DNA of 64,000 nt. Origin: Allodiplogaster sudhausi. Its lineage: Eukaryota > Nematoda > Chromadorea > Rhabditida > Diplogasteridae. The translations under genes and the position numbers were made by a program. Where the stretch lies: contig CALZFC010000029.1 of NCBI GenBank assembly GCA_945643635.1, positions 1,186,001 to 1,250,000 on the forward strand, written 5' to 3'. The notes beneath the pieces are model-generated. The model was not told the DNA's origin and searched no databases. It worked only from the letters and a program-made list of their open reading frames with translations. Below, one piece after another: positions 13,213-24,040 of the stretch. Each line of letters begins with the position of its first letter. The first letter of the stretch is position 1.

Positions 13213-13375
13213 CCACTCTCCCCATCTCGCAGCGACCCCCACCCCCGCGACAACACTGTGCGCACCCTGCTTGACTGGCGCAGACAACGTGCAAATCACT
13301 GGCGTCATCACGGTCGCCTCCAACGGCAAATGCTACGTGAAATGCGTGACGGATGGCCAAAGGGTCACGGGAATG
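6039..13375 (+). CDS. Repeated-module cysteine-rich protein gene (partial model, possibly decaying)
   Basis: Proposed exons: 6039-6104, 6256-6370, 7242-7307, 7432-7546, 8463-8551, 10610-10675, 10868-10963, 11173-11270, 11648-11716, 11988-12188, 12238-12303, 12396-12449 plus 12962-13013, and 13233-13375. They fall into three recurring types. Type B (66-69 nt, phase 0 in and out) encodes a CP-x-DVV-like motif. Type C (phase 0 in, phase 1 out) encodes a VFSCxxGKW-like motif. Type A (phase 1 in, phase 0 out) encodes a Cys and ends in P-x-x-TDV. A-B-C makes a unit of roughly 85 residues. The Cys/GKW pattern loosely recalls nematode C6 (PF01681) or sushi-like secreted modules, but that is only a resemblance. 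No start codon with signal peptide and no terminal exon were found. The third C exon (10868) runs into TAA at 10961-10963 and the last C exon is interrupted by an insertion, so this may be a decaying gene. Confidence 0.5.
8678..8974. repeat. Palindromic MITE, family F, copy 1
   Basis: Ends are TATAAGACAGTGTGAA and its complement; the arms contain TGACGATCGTTAAAA-type blocks and GGAATATTC motifs around a centre near 8825. A second copy lies at 55384-55640. Its right TATA end overlaps the TATG start of fold-back B copy 2. Confidence 0.8.
8973..10400. repeat. Fold-back element, family B, copy 2 (1.43 kb)
   Basis: Starts TATGACGCGATTTGCGAG and ends in its complement, with the same internal order as the copy at 1635-3056. 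It lies inside the intron between the type A exon ending 8551 and the type B exon starting 10610 of the modular gene. Confidence 0.85.
12450..12961. repeat. Half fold-back element (family C) interrupting a type C exon
   Basis: From GGTTTTAGTCGC to the TCGATATGTGAAAATTTTC block this matches the right arm and tail of family C (compare 3440-3960), including the GC-rich hairpin motif at 12715-12780. It separates 12396-12449 from 12962-13013, which together restore one type C exon with the normal phase 1 donor at 13013. No acceptor AG sits at the right border, so simple splicing out is not evident. Confidence 0.65.
13075..13210. repeat. (CT)n-rich microsatellite
   Basis: Almost pure pyrimidine on the + strand, in the intron just upstream of the acceptor at 13232. 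The repetitive open frames across it on both strands are low-complexity artefacts. Confidence 0.9.
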
Positions 13376-14104
13376 GTCAGTTCACGCTTGTTTTTTCTTC
13401 TCCTTCTTTTACCCAAATCGATTCAGCCTCTTTTTCAATGTTTATGCTAATAGTCAATGTTATAGGAGCACGAAACTGAATCGTTATCAATTTGACAAAG
13501 AGAAATTTGACCAATTCCAACAGAATGCCGTATAACTGAAAACTAAATCTAGACATGTTGATGACGGAAAAAGTCATGGAATGTTCTGTTAACACTGTGC
13601 AACAATCAGGGAAATGATAAAGTTTGAAGACCAGGAAAAAAAATTTGCCATATTCACAAGATATTATCTCTGTTCATACTTCCATATATGTAATATATGG
13701 TGTGTACTTTATAATGTGAAGTTCCATTCATTGAACGGAATGGATAAAAATGTCAATTCTTTTTTTCTGGAAGGACAGAAAATTAAGGCGCCCAATATAG
13801 ACGACAAAAAAGTTGTGCAATACATACTTGGTAGATTCTGCTTAAAAAAACAAATTTAAGCGACTTTCTTTTCTTTACGCTCCACTTCAAACGTAAGCCA
13901 ATGACGTATGCTGTGGCTACTGTAGCATCCTAGGATATGCGAGGTAGTGGGAGTACTGGAATGGCCGGCTGCGTCAGGTGCGAGCTGCGTTCGTGGGCAG
14001 AAGACGAAAATCGCTCTGCGGCACTATTCTGAACGAAATTTTTTTTAAGAAATTCTGTTTTTGGAAAAGCTATAAATAGTTTGTTTGTGCTAAATCATCT
14101 GTTT
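13376..14104. other. Stretch without a recognised gene
   Basis: Sequence after the last recognised exon of the modular gene. A terminal exon for that gene was looked for here and not found. The short open frame around 13614-13859 has no family resemblance. Confidence 0.4.
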
Positions 14105-15832
14105 AAGAGAGCCAATCTGAGAGACTCGACCATGCCCCCATTGTAAGAGGACAGGGATCAAAAGTACCCTTTGATCCTAATTTCCTTAATAGAGCGTGTG
14201 TAGGACCTAAATGGCTTCATAAAAACGTTTTCAGAAAAAAAATTTTCTCAAGTATGTCTACAGTATACCCTGATATACCAAAAATATTCAAATGAGCGTA
14301 ACTCCGTCCAATGGCGATCAATCTCAATTTTGAAACATTTGTTCGATTCCTTGTCTGATGGGGCATAAAACGGCTTCAGTAACTGTTTTCTAAAATCTTC
14401 ATTATAGGGGTCATTTTTGCGAAAATGTGTTTTGAGGAGTCCATTTCGGGCATCGGGACCCCCCCATGTTAAAAAACCGAGTATACCACGTGAAAGAGCG
14501 TGATTTCTTACCTCTAAAACAATTATTGCTAAAGTGGAAGTCCGACCACTTTTTACGGTAGCACGCGATAAATGCGCGCGAGTCGGTCAAAATGGCTCAT
14601 TTTCGGCCTCCGAGGCACCGTGCAAGCGCATTCATCGATCCATAACTTCGCTCAATGTTAAAATTACAAAACTGTTAACATATCATCTAAGAGCTCTCAC
14701 GGAGATCTTCAAATGTTACTTACATACTTTTAATGAAAAGTTTCGATTTATATGGGAAATTTCGTTCTGTACAACTAGAAGGCTTAAAAAACTACTTTAA
14801 AAACATTTTCGCCTGTCGAAACATAAATCATAAGAAAGAGGATGAAATTTGGTACAAGATGAACCCCTTTATATGAAATTCCATGGGTACGATCTTTTGT
14901 TATAAGCCATAAGAGTAGGATAACAAGGCCTCATGGAAAAGGTGTAGAAAAAAGGATTGGAATATTCTAATTCGAGTAACCTAAAATATGAATTCTTGGG
15001 CGAAATGACAGCGACGCTACTGGCACTACATTTTATGATTTATAACAAAAGATCGTGTTCATGGAATTTCCATTAAAAGGGGTTCATCTTGTATCAAATT
15101 TCAACCTCTTTCTTATGATGTATGTTTCGACAGGCGAAAATGTTATTAAAGTAGTTTTTTAAGCCTTCTAATTGTACAGAACGAAATTTCCCATATAAAT
15201 CGAAACTTTTCATTAAAAGTATGTATGTAACATTTGAAGATCTCCGTGAGAGCTCTTAGATGATATGCTAACGATTTTGTAATATTAACATTCAGCGCAG
15301 TTATGGATCGATGAATGCGCTTGCACGGTGCCTCGGAGGCCGAAAATGCGCCATTTTGGCCGACTCGCGCGCATTTATAACGTGCTACCGTAAAAAGTGG
15401 TCGGACTTCCACTTTAGCAATAATTGTTTTAGAGGTAAGAAATCACGCTCTTTCACGTATTGTACTCCGTTTTTTAACATGGGGGGGTCCCGATGCCCGA
15501 AATGGACCCCTCAAAACACATTTTCGCCAAAATGACCCCTAAAATGAAGATTTTAGAAAAGAGTTACTGAAGCCGTTTTATGCCACATCAGACAAGGAAT
15601 CGAACAAATGTTTCAAAATTGAGATTGGTCTCCATTGAACGGAGTTACGCTCATTTGAATATTTTTGGTATATCAGGGTATACTGTAGACATACTTGAGA
15701 AAAAAAAATTTCTGAAAACGCTTTTGGGAAGGTTCTACACACGCTATATTAAGGAAATTAGGATCAAAGTGTACTTTTGTTCCCTGTCCCGTGATGGTCG
15801 AGTCTCTCAGACAGGCTCTCTTAAATTTATAC
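14105..15832. repeat. Fold-back element, family E (1.73 kb)
   Basis: The left end TTAAGAGAGCCAATCTGAG is mirrored at the right by CTCAGACAGGCTCTCTTAA. The arms of about 850 bp pair around a centre near 14980. The same 88-residue open frame appears on opposite strands at 14534-14800 and 15146-15412, as expected of a palindrome rather than two genes. Internal sequence is shared with 37490-38240 and with the window end (63716 onward). Confidence 0.9.
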
Positions 15833-16086
15833 AAAAGAGCCAACCAATAGTGATGCAAACTGATGTCGAATTGTCTTCTGGATGGTGCGATTTAGCGTCA
15901 CGTAGACAATAGCGGGAGTTGCTGCAAGAGTTTCTAATTACACAATGATGAATTTTTTTTTTTTCTGGCAGAGTGCTAAATGCTAAAACAATTCGGCAAA
16001 TCGCCAAACATCATGGAGAAGAAAGATGCGAAATTGCCTAGTGCATTAAAAATTGAGACAAAATTTGCATGGTGCCAAATTAATAT

Positions 16087-19000
16087 TCAAAAAATTTTAT
16101 AAAAATAAAATAGCCACGTGCCATGCACCATCTGCCACGAGATCATGCCAAAGACCATGAGCTCGGGCGGCGACGGAAACCACTGAGCGTACGCGTAGAC
16201 GGCGGCGCCGAAGAAGTTGGCGACGCAGATCAGGAAGCACTGGATGAAGATCTAGAAAAATAATTTTTAAATTCCCTCCTTTTCGCCTGAGACAAGTGCG
16301 AGAGAATATGTGATTTGAAGCGACACGACTACAATGATAACGAAAATTCAAATCGACTACGGTTCAGTTCAGTTTAACTACGAATTTAAACGAATATCTC
16401 TTACCATTAAAGGAGGCGAAAACTCAAAATTTTCGCTATTAGGATGATTCTGTGAATGTGTCCGGATTGAGCTTGCGAATGCAACAGCAAAGAGCCAATT
16501 TTCTAGACTAAAAGTTAAAGGAGTATTTTCCATCTGAAATGCGTTGCCTGAACCTAAGGGAATATTAGTGTGTTGCACAGAACTTTAAATTTAACAGTTG
16601 TCGCTAACTAAATTTTGGCCTAAAAGGCTTGTCGGAACATATTTTGATTGGCGAGGGTGGAATATGGTTCCGTAGGCCGTGAAATATATGCACGATTCGC
16701 TACCGGACGCAAACCGCCAATTTAAATTGTCCAGGAAAATGCTTGCTTTACGAGATCAAGGATCTTGTCAAATTGCTATTGCTCATAGTAACTACGGTCA
16801 TTAACGAGCAGGCATTTCGTGATAGGAGTTAACGACTTTCAAGCTCCTTTATGCCAGAGAATGCATAGGAATTCTACGAAAAACTGGCAAGCATATATAA
16901 GATAAGACAACAGCCTTCATTGGAAATATTAAAATGGACCTTTACTTTATTTAATTCTCAATGTTGAAAAAAGATTATTTAAGGTAGATCTTGAACAGGT
17001 GTCTTACCGCGGAGTTTGCTGTTCCGCTTGAGCGTTGAAGACTACGTACGTCGGCCGTGACAGCTCTCAACATGCTTCCGCTTTTGACAATTCCATTTAA
17101 AATGGTCATATATATTTTACAGTATCTTGGCAAAAAACTCTTACTTTCGCATGAAGAGCAAAGCGAAGAAGCAGATATACAAGAAGAAGCAGCCGACAAT
17201 CATAGAAATATTATTGATCGCATGTAAGATGCTGTCGTACTGCAAAAGTTCATTCATTTATTTATTTTATATATTATATATAAATATATTATACATATAT
17301 GTTTGTACTTATCCATCTTCCCGTTTTCTACGAGTGATTCTGTATGTATTTTAGAATGGAAGATTCAAACATCGTCGCAGAATGGTGACATGAATACATA
17401 TGTCTATGTATGTAGGTATGTATGTTTCTCAAATAATCTTATACATTTCCCTTTGTATTTCTTTTGGATTTCTTCCTCGTCTTTGTTCTCTGTTTAGAGC
17501 GGGATCTGCGGACTTCCTTGTTCATACCGGTCTTTAGATCTCTTCGCGCTTGTATAAACAATATTGTTGACTTGTAGCCAACTTGTGATTATATTTGTAG
17601 CCTACATGGGAGGACTTTGTTCAGCTTTCAACATTCGAAGAACTTTAGGAGTGAATAACCTGTTGAGCTTTCGTATGGTTTTCGTGGAATATCCTTTATA
17701 TTTACATATTAAACAAAATCTTGCCTATGTAAACTATATAATGCAACAACGATTCTCTATTTCGAGCAGGATCTACAGACTTCCTTATTCATTGCTTTTT
17801 TAGACCTCTTCATTCTTGTATAAACAATATTCATCATTTGTTGACTTGTAGCCTACATGGGAGGATATTGTTCACCATTCGAAGAACTCTAGGAGTGAAT
17901 AATCTGTTGAGCTTTTGTATCATTTTCGTGGAATATCCTTTGTAATTATTTAAAAATAATCATGTCTAGGTAAATGTTTTCAGGACATGACAGTTATGAG
18001 ACAATAACGGGAAAAAATTCACCTTGACACTTTCAATGCCAATGAATGGATTGAAGAAGAAGCCGTTTTCGTTGGAATTGAAGACACACGGAGGCACGAA
18101 GAGCAGAAAAAGCAAGCCGTACGCAGTCGGAAGCAGAAGAGAAAGCCAAGCGCGTCTGCCCTGCTCAGAATTACAGTACTTTCCTCGCACTTTAATTTAA
18201 ACAATACATGCTACTTTGTACTTTTTTGTACATACATATGTATATTAACAATAAAACTCACAATTAGCCTCCTTGAAGACAGATATCGTACTTTCAAATC
18301 ATTATTCAAAGTAGTATAAAGTAGCTTTGCTTACTGCAAAGAATGCAGTCTCAAGCTGCAGCAGTGCGAGGAGGCGATTACTCACGAGTAGAATACACGT
18401 ACAGCATGCGCATGCCCAGAAACCTGTATTTATTTTTTAAAGCTATTTTGTTCTTTCAGTAATCGAACTTTTTCGAGTAATTAGTATTATTTCAGTTATA
18501 AGTCCTATCTTATAACTTATAAGAATACTTTTCTACCCTACTGGGGATATAAAATAAGGAGTGGGGCCTTTCACGGCGGCGAGCCCGTGGTGAATGGGGA
18601 GATGGACGGCTTTCGTGGCACTTCGAGCCCTCTCACTGACCGAGACACATTGAGCCGGCAATGTGGCTGACGACCGGGTTCAAGCAGTACGTCTGGCCCG
18701 TCAGGAAGAAGGTGCCACTGAGAGGCGCTGCGACCACAAGCGCGATGATGTCGATGCAGCCGAGGTAGAACATGATCTGGAAAAGAAAGCATTGGGCACC
18801 TCAACAAGTCCCGACAATATTGTTTCATTTATGTAGTAGGGATGCTGTCGGGACCCTGTCGGCTCAAAGTCGGGACCCAGGGACGCTGGCTGTTATCATC
18901 CTGTAACCTCCTGTTATCTCCACCTTGTAGCATGGAAGCGCGCGATGCGTCCAGAGTGCCGGCAAGCAGACGAAATACGCGCCAATGATGACGACGCCGA

Positions 19001-19404
19001 ACACATAACAGTACGCGGCGTAGAGCGGCTTCACGGCGCCGCGCCACGCGTCGGCGCCAGCCTCGTGGCCGCCGGCGCTAAACGAAAACGAAAAGTGAGA
19101 GAAAAAATGACTTTCTTTTTTGACACTTTTTTTCGTCACATTTTAACGTCGGCAGACATTGAAATGTGACGAAATAAAGAACTTAATCAGAGTTTTAATA
19201 ATAGTATGGTGGGTGAAGGGGGAAGGAGATGGTATCAATGTACGTATCAGCAAATCCATTTATCAGCTATTTGTCTAATAATGATAAAAAATAAATAATG
19301 AGCATGAAGGAACACTCGCACCTGCAGTCGTAGTAGAAGCTGCCCTCCATTGCCCAAAAGGGCAGAAATTGCGGAATGCGCTGCGAGCCTTCATCGGATG
19401 GCAT
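16087..19404 (-). CDS. Srt-class seven-transmembrane chemoreceptor
   Basis: Model (transcript order): 19404-19322, 19077-18924, 18776-18641, 18423-18335, 18160-18023, 17239-17145, 17080-17050, 16251-16087. It totals 891 nt (296 aa) with phase preserved throughout; the 31-nt exon 17080-17050 is the least certain. The N-terminus MPSDEGSQ is followed by an FYYDC motif. TM1 ends near HRALPCYK, TM2 starts IMFYLGCIDII, then GQTYCLNP, and TM3 has SNR in the DRY position. TM4 leads into NSNENGFFFNP, TM5 follows YDSILHAINN, and TM6-7 carry IFIQCFLICVANFF and ISWQMVHG. This order and the IQ..IC and W..HG signatures fit the nematode-specific Srt family (7TM_GPCR_Srt), thought to act at sensory cilia. 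After WQMVHG the frame reaches TGA within ten residues, so the usual N-x-T-I-R tail seems missing or lies on an unfound exon. Confidence 0.8.
17495..17945. repeat. Two-copy direct repeat in a receptor intron
   Basis: Blocks at about 17495-17705 and 17757-17945 share GGATCTGCGGACTTCCTT-like starts, TGTATAAACAATATT, GCCTACATGGGAGGA and CGTGGAATATCCTTT in the same order. They lie in the intron between Srt exons 5 and 6. Confidence 0.7.
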
Positions 19405-19727
19405 GTTGAGAGGTCAGGCAACCGTGCGCAATCAGGCAAACCTTGTAATTGTTCGGATGGAATGGCGACAGGTGTACATTGAATGATAGAATATAATAAC
19501 AATTCGTCTAGTCAACGTCTGTCGTCTCTGAATCTATGCGCGTGAGAAAAGGAGACACATTTCCAAGTATTACATTTGTGACAGGGAATGAATACACACA
19601 AGACGTTTTATTTTCTGTTATAAGTTTTCTTACATGAGATGAATAGATCGCTTGCGTCACCACAAAGGTAGGCATATAATGATGCCTATCAAGTGTATGT
19701 ATGTATTTTATATGCATTTAAAGGAGA

Positions 19728-19918
19728 AAAATATTTAATGCATGTTCGACTTGCCGCGTCTGCCCTGTGATTCCTCACACTCATTATCGCGTGCTATTTC
19801 GCAGGTCGCACAAACCTTCTGCGTGAAAATAGCACGCGCGAATGAGAGTGAGAAGGGCCGCGGCAATATGAAATATCACATAATTTTTCGGTGTTCTCCC
19901 TCCTTTAAAAAAGATAAT
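19728..19918. repeat. Palindromic MITE, family A
   Basis: The left TTTAAAGGAG end and right CTCCTTTAA end bracket a hairpin with GCCGCGTCTGCCCTGTGA and mirrored GTGCTATTTCGC blocks. Relatives are at 26398-26605, 56385-56543 and about 59317-59471, with a longer one at 52102-52540. Confidence 0.75.
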
Positions 19919-20060
19919 TTTGGCTAAATATATTTTTCACACAATCTGAAATGCTGGTGTACAAAGTGCCCATGCCAAAACACGCTTGGCGTCAGTTGCT
20001 TGCTTCGATCGCACTGACACCAACGGCAGATGGGCATGACAACACTAAAAACACTAAATA

Positions 20061-20571
20061 CTACAACAATGCGCAGCTCCCGATTACAATTTCTAAGGAA
20101 GAAGGCACGCCATCGTTCTCGTGGATGTCCAACATGCCTTTTCCACTTCCACGGCCTAGCCCTCCACAACTCTCAGTGTCCAGCGCAGAGGTGTCAACGG
20201 GCTCAATATTTTTGGGGCGCCCCGAGCAATTTCCGAGCCCTAGATTTAGGACCGTTTGAGCCCGCTTTTCAAAAGTTCAGAGTATTTTGAAATTCAAAAT
20301 TTTTCATCTCATACTATGCATATTCATTTTAATGTATAGTAGAAAAGTTTTAGGGGGAAAATAACAACTGCAGAAAGTTTTGCACGTAAAAGTGCCACCA
20401 GTCGTCTTGACTGTACGACATCGAGTGCTTATCGGGCCCAAACGGGCCTGCGTGCCGGTCCAACTTTTTCGGGCCCGGCACGGCTCGGGGCCCTGGGAAG
20501 TTGGGCCGGCCGGGATGTTGACACCTCTGGTCCAGCGTCCACCTTCCATCTTCGCGATCAGACTGGCCCAT
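20061..20571 (-). pseudogene. Open frame interrupted by a MITE (unknown product)
   Basis: Reading the minus strand from ATG at 20571, the frame opens MGQSDREDGRWTLD and is cut by the element at 20186-20529. Removing the element and one copy of its 8-bp target duplication continues the same frame into TESCGGLGRGSGKGMLDIHE and on to TAG at 20061. Continuous frame across the excised insert suggests, but does not prove, that the target was coding. A donor may lie before the TAG. It sits between the Srt gene and the 75-aa gene, all on the minus strand. Family unknown. Confidence 0.4.
20186..20529. mobile_element. hAT-type MITE with exact 8-bp target-site duplication
   Basis: The element is 344 bp with terminal inverted repeats CAGAGGTGTCAAC and GTTGACACCTCTG, the CAGNGGTG pattern typical of hAT elements. 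It is flanked on both sides by GTCCAGCG (20178-20185 and 20530-20537), a perfect 8-bp duplication of the length hAT transposases make. The interior is GC-rich with GGGCCC-type motifs and has no transposase, so it is non-autonomous. The intact duplication points to a fairly young insertion. Confidence 0.92.
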
Positions 20572-20670
20572 TTTCACTTCAGTGTATTTTTATCACAAAT
20601 ATTATTCATAAAATTCTTTATTTATTTATTCATACATCGTTAAAAGATTTTTTGCATTTATAATCCCTGA

Positions 20671-20876
20671 TTATTTATTTTCTGGCCTCCCGAGCGACAG
20701 ACAGAGCTCCCATCTCTTCTGATCCACTTCACATTGCGAGTCGGCGGGCAACGTTGACTTTACGTCTTCGATCTGAAAAGGCGAGCGATGCGAAATGTGA
20801 CACGGACGACAGAAAAAGAGAGAATACTGGATGATATTGGAACGAGAGAGTAAGAGATAGAGAGTGAGAGGGAGTG

Positions 20877-20921
<45 letters not shown>

Positions 20922-21168
20922 CTACGATAAATATTAGCGCATTCCTCTCGTCTTCATCTCTTCTTCTTTCTCTTTCTACTCTCTCCCTCTCTCTTTCTTT
21001 CTCCGCCTATCTCTCACCATGTCTCTCTCTCTCTCTTCCTACCTTTTGCAAAGCAGAATTGGCTGCTTCGCCGTTCCCACTGAATGCTGCGATGGCGTGC
21101 TCGATGCTCGCGTTGACAATGTCAATGGCGGCCGCCGAGTCCCGAGAGCCGTTCAGCCAGTGGTCCAT
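20671..21168 (-). CDS. Small two-exon ORFan, 75 aa
   Basis: Exon 1 is 21168-21043 (42 codons from ATG, ending AAG|GTAGGA) and exon 2 is 20772-20671 (CCTTTTCAG acceptor, 33 codons, TAA). Phase is 0 on both sides. The protein opens MDHWLNGSRDSAAAIDIVN, is predicted helical, has no clear signal peptide, and carries two cysteines in the tail (QCEVDQKRWELCL). The intron holds a long (CT)n tract. Decayed copies of exon 2 occur near 23580-23690 and 24870-24965 inside the large inverted repeat. An exon further 5' cannot be excluded. Family not recognised. Confidence 0.55.
20879..20918. repeat. (CT)n microsatellite
   Basis: About 20 uninterrupted CT units in the intron of the 75-aa gene, with looser CT-rich sequence to about 21040. 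Confidence 0.95.
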
Positions 21169-22288
21169 TGGGTTGGGAGGTTACGGTAACCGAGATTACT
21201 GTATCCTGTGCAGACGAGTGAATGCCGGTATCCCAATGGATTAAGGTGAACTAGATGAAGTTTTTTTCTTCAAAAATGTTGTCCGCGAGACGATGGAAGA
21301 CGTTCGGTGATCTGGAAACAATATTTTTTTTGCAAAAAGAGACCTTTCCATTCAAATTCAAAATTATTCTAGTATTTATATACTTACTTCCTTTAATGTT
21401 TAAGAAGTATTTGGTATTACTGTAGGTAATCTTAAGGTGACGTTTTCGTTCAAATTCAAAATTATTCTGGTACTAAATACTTTAATGTTTAAGCAGTATT
21501 ATTGCAAGCTAAAGATGGTGTTATAAGAGAGCCAACCTTAGCTTACAATTAGACGACTGAAGAAATGAAATTTGAGCAGGATGATATGGATGAGAGCTAT
21601 TGCTACTTATATACATATGTGAATATCTCTGGGAAACGGGGCGGAGCTACTTTGAGAGTCGAAAAGGAGGTCGAGCACCGACGAAAAATTTTATGCTATC
21701 GCGCGTGCTATTTTACCGCAGTGGTTTTTGCTAAACTTGGAGAATGAGTGTGCCTACTCCTTCGGTGAACACAGCGATTAGAACTTGCGATAATTAATTT
21801 TGTCCATGATGATCCTTCCCCCTTAAAGGAGGCTTGAACGCGAAAACTCCGAATTGCACCTCTTCTGCATGTTAACTAACGATTCTCTCTATTGACTCGG
21901 AAATCTAGTGGATTATAGTGAATCTCGGGATTGTCCAATTGGAGAAATCAAAAGTCATTTATTTGATTTACAAATTTATCGCTCATTTAAAATTTTTCAA
22001 CGATCATGCTTCGGCACTGTTTTATTATTTGCATACCGTATTCATTCCTTACTTCGCCAAAACATTGAATGGTATTAGATTAGAGAAGGTAAAAATATGT
22101 ACAATGTAATTTAGACAAAGACAGAGTAAGTACGAGAGAAAGAGAACAGAAGTCTAGAGATAGATAGATTAAGAGGAGGAGCGCGAGAGAGAAGCAGAGA
22201 AGGAGAGAGATAGAGAGTTACATATAGATAGGAAAGATACAAAGATATATAGAATTCTTCTAATGGAGCGCCAGATAAGTGCACAGAT

Positions 22289-22330
<42 letters not shown>

Positions 22331-23059
22331 TTCTTTCTCTCCCTGATCTTCCCATCTCGATTTTTAAATCTCTCCTGGCGCTTCTCATGTCCCTCTATCT
22401 ATCTCTCTCTCTCGCTGTCTTCTCATTTTCTCACTGCTTCTCTCTCTCTCTCTCTTTTATCCCTCTTTCTCTCTCTTCTCGTCCTGTCTCGCGCTTCCCA
22501 TCTGTATCTCTGCTTCTCATATATTATGTTCTTTCTATAATCTTATCCTAATTTTCTCGCCAAGAGCTTTTGAACTCACGACACCGAAACGAAGCCGAAA
22601 TTCTCAATTTACAATGATCTTTTGGTGTTTTAAGTTGTCTTTTCATCTGACTCAAGCTCTGAATTCACGCCTCCTAAAGGTGAAATGAACGACCCGAAAT
22701 TCTCAATTTTTTCACAATGATCTGTGGTGCTTTAAGTTTTCCTTTCATCGGCGATCGTAGGAATAAAATTAATATGCAAAAAAATAAATAGAATATTCTC
22801 TAACACAAGCGCACAGAAATACAGCTTCCAATCTGTAAGAACATTTTCGGAATGCAAAACGCAATTAGCTAACATAATTGTTCAACTGTTTACAAGATTG
22901 CCAAATTTGGAGTAGCTTTTCTTCGGCAATTTTGCTATTCTGCGGTGCTTTGGACCATATATGCATAGTTCATGCTGGATGTACTTTCAGAAACAAAATT
23001 TGCTCTCCTAAAGCCAGGCTGAGCTGAATTAGGAATATGTGCAATCGCTCACTAACTCA
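21169..23059. other. Stretch without a recognised gene; CT-rich block and a direct repeat
   Basis: GA-rich (22120-22220) and CT-rich (22270-22500) low-complexity DNA. Two direct copies of a roughly 55-bp unit beginning CGAAATTCTCAATTT lie at about 22597 and 22697. Fold-back-like shreds occur near 21520-21860 (AAGAGAGCCAACCT, TTAAAGGAGG). No gene seen. Confidence 0.5.
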
Positions 23060-23994
23060 CTTTCATATCGAATCTTTAATTCTTTTTCATTTTTGATTCC
23101 TCAAGGATAATGCGAATAAAAGATATTGAATAGTGGCTCGGGATGATTTTTTTCTGTCTCTCTCTTCCATACGCTTTATCGTATTTTTCCTTTCATCGAT
23201 TGGTCTCCATTCGTATATTTGTCTCTTTATTAAGAGAGCCTCTCGCTCTTTCTCGCGAAAGTGTTTTGTCTTCTTTTTTTTTTGTGAGAAATTCTCAAAC
23301 ATTGCAGGGTTAAAGATTCACGGAGTAGCAACTCTCCCTGATGATCGAGAAAGCGAGACAAATGAGGCCACAGCACAAAGCTTAAAAATCAAGAGAAAAA
23401 GGAAATCTTGAAACATTCGCCGTTATTTACCCGCTTAATCCTTTTTTAATCGCGCCTTAACTTCTTGACTTTAGTCTAGCAATCGTGAACAAAGAAATTA
23501 GAGTTTTAAAAGAAATTAACAAATTGAATTTTTTTTACTTCTCACAGAAATATTGCTAGTTTGCAGCTTGAGAGTGATATACCTACGTTCGTTTTGTATC
23601 TCGAATATCTCTCCTCTACTCATATCGGAGAATTGAAAACGTTGCCCGCAGACACTCGCCAGCATGAAGTGAATACATACTACATGTACGCTCTGTGAGG
23701 ACACAACATTTTCAAAAAAAAAAAATGAATGTTCTATTAACTCTGATATAGATCTCTTTATCATACATAATAATTCAATAATAAGTCTAATAATGAGAAT
23801 TATAATAATGCCTCTTAAATTTGGTTTTGCTTCTCTGTCGAAACATTTCTTGTTTTCCCAACGGAGCAGGGGCGTGTGTTGCAGATTAACTCGGTCACTT
23901 GGCCTCTCTGTATATCACTGCTATATCGGGTGATAGAGGGAAGGGACAGGGAATGGTGTGAGACGAGGAGACGAGGCGAGTAGAGAGGTTTATT

Positions 23995-24040
<46 letters not shown>

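Noticed and set aside
13015..13450. Several overlapping open frames rich in L/S/F or R/E/K
   Set aside because: They translate a (CT)n/(GA)n tract; the real exon at 13233 uses one frame only. The same applies to the long frames at 20864-21244, 22279-22551, 30616-30994, 31481-31928, 32013-32624, 32840-33213 and 34770-35232.
14534..15412. Two 88-residue frames with nearly the same protein on opposite strands
   Set aside because: They are the two arms of fold-back E, not a gene pair.
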